DNA of 8,516 nucleotides from Rubrivivax sp. (GTDB lineage Bacteria; Pseudomonadota; Gammaproteobacteria; Burkholderiales; Burkholderiaceae), in NCBI GenBank assembly GCA_004211235.1, contig SEEY01000140.1, positions 1-8,516 on the forward strand. Direction: 5' to 3'. The translations under genes and the position numbers were made by a program. Of this stretch, positions 1 through 5,778 are shown one piece after another. Positions within the stretch are counted from its first letter, which is position 1. Each line of letters opens with the position of its first letter. The notes under the pieces were generated by a model. That model searched no databases. It was not told the DNA's origin and saw only the letters and a list, made by a program, of their open reading frames with translations.

Positions 1-1023
1 GACATGGCATGGCGTCGCGTGCGTCACCCGAGCGAAGTGGTCCAGGTCGGCCAGGAACTGACCGCCAAGGTCCTGAAGTTCGACGCCGAGAAGAACCGCG
101 TCTCGCTGGGCATCAAGCAACTGGGCGACGACCCGTGGTTCGGCGTGGCCCGCCGCTACCCGACCGGCACGCGCCTGTTCGGCAAGGTCACGAACATCGC
201 CGACTACGGCGCGTTCGTCGAGATCGAACCGGGCATCGAAGGCCTGGTGCACGTGTCTGAGATGGACTGGACCAACAAGAACGTCGCCCCCAGCAAGCTG
301 GTCTCGCTGGGTGACGAAGTCGAAGTCATGGTCCTGGAAATCGACGAAGACAAGCGCCGCATCAGCCTGGGCATGAAGCAGTGCAAGGCCAACCCGTGGG
401 AAGAGTTCGCCGAGAACGTCAAGCGCGGCGACAAGGTCAAGGGCCCGGTCAAGTCGATCACCGACTTCGGCGTGTTCGTCGGCCTGGCACAAGGCATCGA
501 CGGCCTGGTGCACCTGTCCGACCTGTCCTGGGACGAGACCGGCGAAACCGCCGTGCGCAACTTCAAGAAGGGCCAGGAAGTCGAAGCCGTCGTGCTGGCT
601 GTGGACGTCGAGCGCGAGCGCATCTCGTTGGGCATCAAGCAACTGGACAGCGACCCGTTCACCGCCTTCACCACGATCAATGACCGTGGCGCCTCGGTGA
701 CCGGCAAGGTCAAGACCGTCGACCCGCGCGGCGCCGAGATCGAGCTGGCTGACGGCGTGATGGCCTATCTGCGCGCTTCGGAAATCTCCCGCGATCGCGT
801 GGAAGACGCCCGCAACGTGCTGAAGGAAGGCGACGAAGTCACTGCCGTCATCGTCAACGTAGACCGCAAGACCCGCAACATCCAGCTGTCCATCAAGGCC
901 AAGGACAACGCCGACAACCAGGAAGCCATGCAGCGCCTGAGCCAGTCGAGCGAGCGTGAAAACGCCGGCACCACCAGCCTGGGCGCCCTGCTGCGCGCCA
1001 AGCTGGACAACCAGGGCAACTAA
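1..1023 (+). CDS. rpsA: 30S ribosomal protein S1, 3' part (5' end outside window)
   Basis: S1 binds mRNA on the 30S subunit and helps start translation of weak or structured messages. The reading frame is open from base 1 and ends at TAA 1021-1023, giving 340 residues; the family is about 557-570, so roughly 220 N-terminal residues are missing. The first ATG (4-6) is internal: the sequence around it ([13 protein letters not shown]) is the conserved start of S1 repeat 3 and matches E. coli S1 closely. Visible S1 (OB-fold) repeats are the end of repeat 3 (about residues 1-41), repeat 4 (57-128), repeat 5 (144-215) and repeat 6 (230-301), followed by a short polar tail. Each repeat shows the expected pattern: a G-x-V/F strand, the D-F/Y-G-x-F-V core, G-L-V-H-x-S, and an R-I-S-L-G-x-K-Q ending; the last repeat is more diverged, as in other proteobacterial S1 proteins. 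It is followed by ihfB, the usual order in gamma- and betaproteobacteria. Identification is near certain. Confidence 0.98.
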   Translation, partial: DMAWRRVRHPSEVVQVGQELTAKVLKFDAEKNRVSLGIKQLGDDPWFGVARRYPTGTRLFGKVTNIADYGAFVEIEPGIEGLVHVSEMDWTNKNVAPSKLVSLGDEVEVMVLEIDEDKRRISLGMKQCKANPWEEFAENVKRGDKVKGPVKSITDFGVFVGLAQGIDGLVHLSDLSWDETGETAVRNFKKGQEVEAVVLAVDVERERISLGIKQLDSDPFTAFTTINDRGASVTGKVKTVDPRGAEIELADGVMAYLRASEISRDRVEDARNVLKEGDEVTAVIVNVDRKTRNIQLSIKAKDNADNQEAMQRLSQSSERENAGTTSLGALLRAKLDNQGN

Positions 1024-1038
1024 GCCCTGCTTGAACTG

Positions 1039-1060
1039 CCCGGCCTCTGTGGAGGCCGGG
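1039..1060 (+). terminator. Strong hairpin just after rpsA (terminator- or 3'-end-like, no T-tract)
   Basis: A perfect 9-bp inverted repeat, CCCGGCCTC (1039-1047) and GAGGCCGGG (1052-1060), closes a 4-base TGTG loop 15 bases after the rpsA stop. There is no run of T after it (TATGCTCCCC follows), so it is not a textbook intrinsic terminator. It could stabilise the rpsA 3' end, mark an RNase processing site, or act together with the next hairpin. The structure is read directly; its function is inferred. Confidence 0.5.
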
Positions 1061-1070
1061 TATGCTCCCC

Positions 1071-1109
1071 ACAGGCTCGCCGGCCTCGCCAGCGGGCCTG
1101 TTTCAATTT
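1071..1109 (+). terminator. Second hairpin followed by a T-rich tail, between rpsA and ihfB
   Basis: Bases 1071-1080 (ACAGGCTCGC) pair with 1092-1101 (GCGGGCCTGT). The stem is 10 bp with one T-G wobble, and the loop is 11 bases. The tail TTTCAATTT (1101-1109) is the only T-rich stretch in the gap, so this is the better candidate for a rho-independent terminator or attenuator. It lies 22 bases before the ihfB ATG, so it would set how much rpsA readthrough reaches ihfB. The tail is broken by CAA, so termination may be partial. Confidence 0.45.
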
Positions 1110-1131
1110 CTGCTCCCAGCAAATCATTGCC

Positions 1132-1431
1132 ATGACCCGCTCCGACCTCGTCGCCGTGCTCGCCGAACGATTTGGCCAATTGACCCAGCGGGACACCGAG
1201 TTCGCGGTGAAGACCATCCTCGACGCCATGAGCGACGCCCTGGCACGCGGCCACCGCATCGAGATTCGCGGTTTCGGCAGCTTCTCCATCAGCCGCCGCC
1301 CTCCCCGCGTCGGTCGCAATCCGCGCAGCGGCGAGCAGGTCATGATTCCCGAGAAGCTGGCACCTCATTTCAAGCCCGGCAAGGCGCTGCGCGAAGCGGT
1401 TGACGAGCATCTGCCAGTCACCGACGCCTGA
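1132..1431 (+). CDS. ihfB: Integration host factor subunit beta
   Basis: This is the beta subunit of IHF, a nucleoid protein that, paired with IhfA, binds specific DNA sites in the minor groove and bends them sharply, affecting transcription, replication and recombination. The 99-residue product is slightly longer than the E. coli subunit (94). It starts MTRSDLV, as IHF-beta proteins do, and carries the HU/IHF signature: [10 protein letters not shown] (43-52), then [12 protein letters not shown] (56-67). Pro64 is at the tip of the beta-arm that intercalates into DNA. H-F-K-P-G-K (79-84) precedes the last helix. The few extra C-terminal residues (DEHLPVTDA) are typical variation. The ATG at 1132 has no clear Shine-Dalgarno sequence, but it fits the family N-terminus exactly. 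It follows rpsA across a hairpin-rich gap, so it may be expressed partly by rpsA readthrough; no convincing promoter is visible in the gap. Confidence 0.97.
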   Translation: MTRSDLVAVLAERFGQLTQRDTEFAVKTILDAMSDALARGHRIEIRGFGSFSISRRPPRVGRNPRSGEQVMIPEKLAPHFKPGKALREAVDEHLPVTDA

Positions 1432-1673
1432 GATGACGCCCCTCGTCCAAGGCGTACCTTGGCCTGCCTTGCAGGCCGCGCTTCGGCAGGAGCCTCAGCC
1501 CTTCGCCAGGCACATGCCGTCCGCTGGACGCCCCGTGTCCGGCCTCAGCCCCCGAGGGGACGGCGATGCTCGCCGGATTGACCGGCAAGCACATCGCCAT
1601 AACGGGCCGGCTTGGGAGCGGCCCAACGCTCGGCCCGGAAAACAAAACGCCGCCTGAGTCAGAATCCGGGGCA
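1432..1673. other. 242-bp intergenic region rich in small inverted repeats
   Basis: No supportable gene lies here. Small perfect stems follow one another. CCAAGG/CCTTGG (1447-1452 with 1457-1462, loop CGTA) overlaps GGCCTGC/GCAGGCC (1461-1467 with 1471-1477, loop CTT). Then come CGTCC/GGACG (1518-1522 with 1526-1530), CGGCGA/TCGCCG (1561-1566 with 1570-1575) and GGGCCG/CGGCCC (1604-1609 with 1619-1624). The last competes with TTGGG/CCCAA (1612-1616 with 1622-1626). The first two may end the ihfB transcript, though no T-run follows. The region must also hold any promoter for the lapA operon. A TTGACC box (1578-1583) sits near CATAAC (1598-1603), but the 14-base spacing is too short for a good sigma-70 promoter. 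GC-rich DNA gives short palindromes easily, so only the density is notable. Confidence 0.5.
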
Positions 1674-1982
1674 ATGCGCACCCTCGTCTGGCTCCTGCGA
1701 GCCCTGCTCTTCTTCACGCTGTTCGCGTTCGCGCTGAACAACAGCCACGAAGCCGTCGTGCGCTGGTTCTTCGGCCATGAATGGCGTGCACCCCAGGTGA
1801 TCATCGTGCTGCTGGCCTTCGGGCTGGGTGCTGCCTTCGGCGTGCTGGCCATGGTGCCCGCCTGGTGGCGCCACCGCCGCGCGGCGCAGCGCATCGAGCC
1901 TGCGTCCACCGCTCCCGTGGCGCCGCACGACGCGCCTCCGTCTCTGTCTGCCCCCTTCGCTGCCCACCAAGATGGAGTTTGA
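1674..1982 (+). CDS. lapA: LapA-type small inner-membrane protein (LPS assembly protein A, DUF1049)
   Basis: LapA is a small inner-membrane protein encoded next to LapB; in E. coli the pair works in lipopolysaccharide assembly and its regulation. The 102-residue product has two membrane segments, about residues 4-22 (hydrophobic after MRTLVWLLRA) and 40-62 (APQVIIVLLAFGLGAAFGVL). A short polar part between them contains the family-typical N-x-x-x-x-V-V-R-W-F-F-G-x-E-W. A basic stretch (WWRHRRAAQR) follows the second segment, and the tail is Pro/Ala-rich and variable. The frame is open upstream to an ATG at 1566, but the N-terminus from 1674 fits the family and its length (E. coli LapA is also about 102). 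The extra 36 residues are polar and do not look like protein. A GGGG run (1668-1671) ends two bases before the ATG, too close for a good ribosome-binding site. The gene overlaps lapB by 11 bp, so the two are probably coupled in translation. Confidence 0.9.
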   Translation: MRTLVWLLRALLFFTLFAFALNNSHEAVVRWFFGHEWRAPQVIIVLLAFGLGAAFGVLAMVPAWWRHRRAAQRIEPASTAPVAPHDAPPSLSAPFAAHQDGV

Positions 1983-3114
1983 TCCGCGCTGGCTGCTCTT
2001 CGTCCTGCCTGTCGTCTTCGTCCTCGGCTGGCTGGCCTCCAAACTCGACTCTCGGCAGTGGAAGCTCGAAGAGCGCGAATCGCCCAAGGCCTACTTCAAG
2101 GGACTGAACCTGCTGCTGAACGAACAGCAGGACAAGGCCATCGACGCCTTCATCGAGGCCGTCCAGAACGACCCCGACACCTCCGAGCTGCACTTCGCGC
2201 TGGGCAGCCTGTTCCGCCGCCGTGGCGAGACCGAACGCGCCGTGCGCGTGCACGAGCATCTGTTGCGCCGCGGCGATCTGCCCAAGACCGACCGCGACCG
2301 GGCGCAGCATGAGCTCGCCCAGGACTTCTTCAAGGCCGGCCTGTTCGACCGTGCCGAGGCTGCCTACGCGGAGCTGCGCGGCACTGCCTTCGAACGCGAA
2401 GCGCGCCTGGCACTGCTGTCGCTGTATGAGCGCTCACGCGACTGGCCCAAGGCCGCGGAGGTTGCCGCAGAACTGGAAGCCGCCGGCACCGGCTCCTTCT
2501 CGGGCCGCATCGCCCACTACCTGTGCGAACAGGCCCTCGTGGCGCAGTCCCAGGGCCATGCAGACCTGACGCAGGATCTCCTCGCCCAGGCCCAACGTCG
2601 CGAGCCCGAGGCCGCCCGCGCCTACGTCCTTCAGGGCCAGCTGCTGTTGAAGGCCGGCCAGCCCGAAGCGGCACTCGCCGCGTTCACCAAGCTGCTGTCC
2701 GTCAACCCGCCGGCCTTCAACCTTGTGGCCGGCGATTGCGCCGCTGCGGCCAAGGCGCTGGGCCAGCCCGAACGCGCCATCGCGCTGCTGACCGAGCAAT
2801 ACCAGCGCGCGCCCAGCATGCATCTGCTGCGAGCGCTGAGCCAGTTGCAGCCCGCGCCGCAACGCGAGCGACTGGCCGCGCACCTGCGGGAGCAACCGGC
2901 GCTGTCCGCGGCGACCGACCTGCTCAAGCTCAACGCCGCTGCACTGCCCGCTGACGAAGCCGGCCCCATGGTGCAGGCGCTGGAAAAGGCCGTCAAACCG
3001 CTGCTGCGCTACCGCTGCGCCGCCTGCGGCTTCGAGGCTGCACACTACTTCTGGCAGTGCCCCGGCTGCCTGGGCTGGGATACCTACCCGCCCCGTCACG
3101 TGGAAGAGCTGTGA
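1972..3114 (+). CDS. lapB: LapB (YciM), TPR-repeat LPS assembly and regulation protein
   Basis: LapB is anchored in the inner membrane with its TPR domain in the cytoplasm. In E. coli it presents LpxC, the committed enzyme of lipid A synthesis, to FtsH for degradation, and gathers LPS-making enzymes. The 380-residue product (E. coli 389) has one N-terminal membrane segment (about 7-22). TPR-like helical repeats run from about residue 36 to 330; the first is clearest, with A-Y-F-K-G-L-N-x-L-L-N-E-Q-x-D-K-A-I-D-A-F-I-E-A-V (40-64), and is followed by E-L-H-F-A-L-G-S-L-F-R-R-R-G-E. A C-terminal rubredoxin-like metal knuckle has Cys349-x2-Cys352 and Cys363-x2-Cys366, all four ligands present. The frame is open to an ATG at 1828, but the ATG at 1972 (MEFDPRWLLF) gives the family N-terminus and puts the membrane anchor at the start. 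The gene overlaps lapA by 11 bp and the next glycosyltransferase by 4 bp (GTGA). Confidence 0.95.
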   Translation: MEFDPRWLLFVLPVVFVLGWLASKLDSRQWKLEERESPKAYFKGLNLLLNEQQDKAIDAFIEAVQNDPDTSELHFALGSLFRRRGETERAVRVHEHLLRRGDLPKTDRDRAQHELAQDFFKAGLFDRAEAAYAELRGTAFEREARLALLSLYERSRDWPKAAEVAAELEAAGTGSFSGRIAHYLCEQALVAQSQGHADLTQDLLAQAQRREPEAARAYVLQGQLLLKAGQPEAALAAFTKLLSVNPPAFNLVAGDCAAAAKALGQPERAIALLTEQYQRAPSMHLLRALSQLQPAPQRERLAAHLREQPALSAATDLLKLNAAALPADEAGPMVQALEKAVKPLLRYRCAACGFEAAHYFWQCPGCLGWDTYPPRHVEEL

Positions 3115-3842
3115 GAACCATCGTCTGCATGAAGTGGGGCACCAAGTACGGCCCCGAGTACGTCAACCGCTTGTATGCGATGGTCCGGCGCCATCTGAAG
3201 GGGGACTTCACATTCGTGTGCCTGACCGACCGCACGGAAGGCATCCGCAGCGAAGTGAAGTGCTTCCCCATCCCCGAACTGACGCTCCCCAACGGCGAGC
3301 CGGAACGCGGCTGGAAGAAGCTGACGACCTTCAGCCCGGTGCTGGTCAACGACTACGGCCTGAGCGGCACCGCCCTCTTCCTCGATCTGGACGTCGTCAT
3401 CGTCGACGACATCACGCCCTTCTTCGAGGTGCCGGGCGACTTCCTCGTCATCCATGACTGGAAGCGGCCCTGGCGCATCACCGGCAACTCGTCCGTCTAC
3501 CGTTGGGAGCTCGGGGCACACCAGGACGTGCTCGCCGAGTTCGTCGCCGACCAGGCCAGGGCCAAGGCCGACTACCGCAACGAGCAGGCCTTTCTGTCAG
3601 CCGTGTTGCACCGTCAGGGCAAGCTCAAGTACTGGAACGACGCCTGGTGCGCCAGCTACAAATACCACTGCATTCCCGCCTGGCCGACCAGCTACTGGCG
3701 CGACCCCTTCATCCCCGACGGCGCGCGCATCCTGATCTTCCACGGCGTCATGAACCCGCCCGATGCGCTGGCCGGCCGCAGCAACGGCAACTGGCGGCAT
3801 GCGCGGCCCGCGCCCTGGATCGCGGACCACTGGCGGGAGTGA
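3111..3842 (+). CDS. GT-A-type glycosyltransferase with DLD motif, next to lapB
   Basis: The 243-residue protein is probably a cytoplasmic, metal-dependent sugar transferase. The N-terminus (VRTIVCMKWGTKYGPEYVNR) begins with a beta strand, as GT-A folds do. A conserved V-C-L-T-D-R follows (36-41), then F-L-D-L-D-V-V-I-V-D-D (90-100), in which Asp92-x-Asp94 fits a DxD metal/nucleotide-sugar motif. Near the end F-H-G (210-212) followed by M-N-P-P-D-A resembles the C-terminal H-x-G...K-P element of family GT8-like enzymes. W68-K69-K70 may lie at the acceptor or donor site. No membrane segment or signal peptide is seen. I chose the GTG at 3111: it overlaps the lapB stop as GTGA, has GGAAG at 3102-3106 just upstream, and keeps the first strand. 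An in-frame ATG at 3129 would cut into that strand. Position after lapB suggests a role in LPS core or surface glycan synthesis; donor and acceptor cannot be read. The family is recognised only as a GT-A fold, not as a characterised enzyme. Confidence 0.8.
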   Translation: MRTIVCMKWGTKYGPEYVNRLYAMVRRHLKGDFTFVCLTDRTEGIRSEVKCFPIPELTLPNGEPERGWKKLTTFSPVLVNDYGLSGTALFLDLDVVIVDDITPFFEVPGDFLVIHDWKRPWRITGNSSVYRWELGAHQDVLAEFVADQARAKADYRNEQAFLSAVLHRQGKLKYWNDAWCASYKYHCIPAWPTSYWRDPFIPDGARILIFHGVMNPPDALAGRSNGNWRHARPAPWIADHWRE

Positions 3843-3849
3843 CAGGCGC

Positions 3850-4818
3850 ATGAGCCTCGTGCCTTTCATCTTCCTGGCGCTGTTCGTCCTCGTCGCCGGC
3901 CTGCTGCTGCGCGAATTCGCCACCGTGGCGCGTGCCCATGCGCCGGTGCAGACCCGCGTCGTCTTCGTCGGCGACAGCGCCCCCGCCTGCACGGCCGAGA
4001 TTCCCAAGGTGATCTGGACCTACTGGCAGGCGGCCCCGCCGTCCGCCTTCATCCAGGCCTGCATCGCCAACTGGGGCCGCTTCGCACCCAACCATGAGGT
4101 GCGGCTGCTGGACCGCAGCAGCGCCGCCCAATGGCTGCCGGCTTTGCGCGCGGACTTCGACGAGCTGCCCGCCTACCGCCAGGCCGACTGGCTGCGCGTG
4201 CAACTGCTGGCCCGCCACGGCGGCGTGTGGATGGATGCGTCCACCCTGCTGAGCCGGGACCTTGGATGGCTGCACGACCTGCGCGCCCGACGCCAGGCCG
4301 AGTACGTCGGCTTCTACATCGACCGCTACACGACGCGGCCTGAGCTGCCCATGGTCGAGAACTGGTTCATGGCCTCGGTGCCCGGCGGCGGCTTCGTCAC
4401 CGCGCTGGCAGCGGCCTTCGACCGTGCCCTGGCCGAAGGCGCCGAGCCCTTGCTGCAGCGCCTGCGCGCCGAGGGCCGACATGCAGCCGTCGTGCAGGGC
4501 CTCACGGAGGACTTCCAGCGCTACCTGCTGATGCACGTCGCTGCCGCCGAGCTGCTCGACCGCGAACCCGAAGCCCATCGCCTGGCGCTGCTGCGCGCCG
4601 AGGACGGCCCCTACGCCTGGCTGGCTGCCGTGGGCTGGCGCAAGCGCCACCTCTACGCCCGCCTCGCCCTGACGCATTCGCCCACGCGGCTGCCCGCCAG
4701 CCAGCGGCGCTTCAGCCAGTTCCGCTCGACGACGGCGCGGTCACCGCTGCGCAGCTTGACGAGGGCGGGCAGCGCCCTCATCGAACTGCTGGGCAAGCCT
4801 GATGACCACGGCCGCTGA
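3850..4818 (+). CDS. Membrane-anchored capsular-polysaccharide-synthesis-type glycosyltransferase
   Basis: The 322-residue protein resembles the capsular polysaccharide synthesis family (Pfam Caps_synth, related to the DXD-containing Gly_transf_sug/GT32 group). Visible features are an N-terminal hydrophobic anchor (about 4-20), then I-P-K-V-I-W-T-Y-W-Q (51-60), which is the usual opening of this fold. P-x-H-E-V-R-L-L-D follows, then A-Y-R-Q-A-D-W-L-R (108-116), and then G-G-V-W-M-D-A-S-T (124-132), where Asp129 sits in the place of the DXD metal site. The C-terminal part is Arg-rich (for example RKRHLYARLAL), which may hold it to the membrane surface. The frame is open to an ATG at 3763 inside the previous gene, but the ATG at 3850 places the anchor at the start. 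It begins 7 bp after the previous stop and overlaps the next gene by 17 bp. The likely role is adding one sugar to LPS, O-antigen or capsule in the cytoplasm. The fold is well supported; the sugar is unknown. Confidence 0.82.
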   Translation: MSLVPFIFLALFVLVAGLLLREFATVARAHAPVQTRVVFVGDSAPACTAEIPKVIWTYWQAAPPSAFIQACIANWGRFAPNHEVRLLDRSSAAQWLPALRADFDELPAYRQADWLRVQLLARHGGVWMDASTLLSRDLGWLHDLRARRQAEYVGFYIDRYTTRPELPMVENWFMASVPGGGFVTALAAAFDRALAEGAEPLLQRLRAEGRHAAVVQGLTEDFQRYLLMHVAAAELLDREPEAHRLALLRAEDGPYAWLAAVGWRKRHLYARLALTHSPTRLPASQRRFSQFRSTTARSPLRSLTRAGSALIELLGKPDDHGR

Positions 4819-5770
4819 GCCCTGGCTCAGTCTGCTGTTGCCGATGTACCGGGTCGAGGCCTGGCTGCCAGCGTGCATCGCCTCGTTGCGCGGCCAGATC
4901 GATGAAGGCGTCGAGCTGGTGTTCGTCGACGACGCCTCGCCGGACGGCTCCGCCGACCTGGTCGAACGATTGCTTCCGCAGGCCCGCGTGCTGCGCCAGC
5001 CAAGCAACCTGGGCGTCAGCGCGGCGCGCAATCGGCTGCTGGACGCGGCTCGCGGCGACTACCTCTGGTTCATCGACCCGGACGACCTCGTCGAACCCGG
5101 TGTCATTCCGCGCCTCAAGGCCTTGCTGGCCGATCACCGGCCGGACCTGGTGACCTGCGACTTCCGCGTCTTCGACGATGGCGCGTCGACCGACTCGGTC
5201 AAGCCCCGCCACCGCCACATCGCCAGCTTTGAGGGGCCGTCCGGCGTGGTGATGGACGATGTCGACCTGCGCCTTCGCGGTCTCTTCGTGCACGGCCAGT
5301 TTCATCCCTGGAGCAAGATCGTGCGCCGCGCCTGCTGGCCGGCCACGTTGCGCTTTCCGAAAGGGCGGGTGTTCGAGGACATGCACGTGTATCCGCGCCT
5401 CGTCCTGCACACGCCGAGGCATCTGCATGTCGCCGAGGTCTGGATCGCCTACCGCCAGCGCGGCGGCAGTCTGCTGGCGGAACTCGACGTCCGGCGACTG
5501 GACGACTGGACCTGGGCGCTGGACGGCCTGGCCGCCGAGCTGCCGCCGCTGCGGGCAGACACGCGCTTCGAGATCGCCCATTTCTGCGCCCGCACCCTGC
5601 TGCGCGCCAGGCGCCGCAGGCACCAACTCGGCGGCAAGGCGTTGGCCGGCCTGGCGACAGATGCCGAGCGCTTCGAGCGGTCATCGCCACTGTCCCGCAG
5701 GGCATTGCTCTCTGCCTACTTCAGGCGCGCACGCTGGCTGCGCGGCCTGCAGTGGTTGCAGAGCGCGTGA
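4802..5770 (+). CDS. Family 2 glycosyltransferase
   Basis: This is an inverting GT2-type enzyme of 322 residues, probably adding a sugar to LPS core or another surface glycan from a nucleotide-sugar donor in the cytoplasm. The GT2 domain fills about residues 8-200. The opening strand is W-L-S-L-L-L-P-M-Y-R (8-17). V-F-V-D-D-A-S-P-D-G-S (40-50) holds the nucleotide-binding aspartates. Then come N-L-G-V-S-A-A-R-N (69-77) and F-I-D-P-D-D (90-95), a clear DxD-type metal site. F-E-D-M (191-194) carries an Asp193 that could be the catalytic base. The C-terminal third (about 230-322) is basic, with R-A-R-R-R-R, and suits membrane surface contact; it has no clear membrane span. The ATG at 4802 lies 17 bp inside the previous gene and gives the exact GT2 N-terminus, so coupled translation is likely. 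It is the last gene of the lapAB run and ends 8 bp from a convergent gene. Confidence 0.9.
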   Translation: MTTAAEPWLSLLLPMYRVEAWLPACIASLRGQIDEGVELVFVDDASPDGSADLVERLLPQARVLRQPSNLGVSAARNRLLDAARGDYLWFIDPDDLVEPGVIPRLKALLADHRPDLVTCDFRVFDDGASTDSVKPRHRHIASFEGPSGVVMDDVDLRLRGLFVHGQFHPWSKIVRRACWPATLRFPKGRVFEDMHVYPRLVLHTPRHLHVAEVWIAYRQRGGSLLAELDVRRLDDWTWALDGLAAELPPLRADTRFEIAHFCARTLLRARRRRHQLGGKALAGLATDAERFERSSPLSRRALLSAYFRRARWLRGLQWLQSA

Positions 5771-5778
5771 TGCGCGAC

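Noticed and set aside
1031..1066. Promoter TTGAAC - TATGCT for ihfB
   Set aside because: The spacer is 24 bases and contains the rpsA hairpin.
1578..1603. Sigma-70 promoter TTGACC - CATAAC upstream of lapA
   Set aside because: The spacer is only 14 bases, outside the usual 15-19, so I do not call it as a promoter.
1400..1657. Open frame between ihfB and lapA (possible start ATG 1433)
   Set aside because: No ribosome-binding site and no protein-like pattern; it merely stays open because of high GC.
1566..1673. Longer lapA with 36 extra N-terminal residues
   Set aside because: The extension is polar and would bury the first membrane segment; the start at 1674 fits the family length and sequence.
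1828..1971. Longer lapB beginning inside lapA
   Set aside because: It would put 48 non-conserved residues before the membrane anchor; MEFDPRW at 1972 is the family start.
3748..4677. Minus-strand open frame of 309 codons opposite the capsule-type glycosyltransferase
   Set aside because: Low-complexity Gly/Ala/Gln-rich translation with no motif; the opposite strand encodes a recognisable enzyme.
4778..5626. Minus-strand open frame of 282 codons opposite the GT2 gene
   Set aside because: Mirror of GC-rich coding sequence; the GT2 motifs on the plus strand decide the matter.
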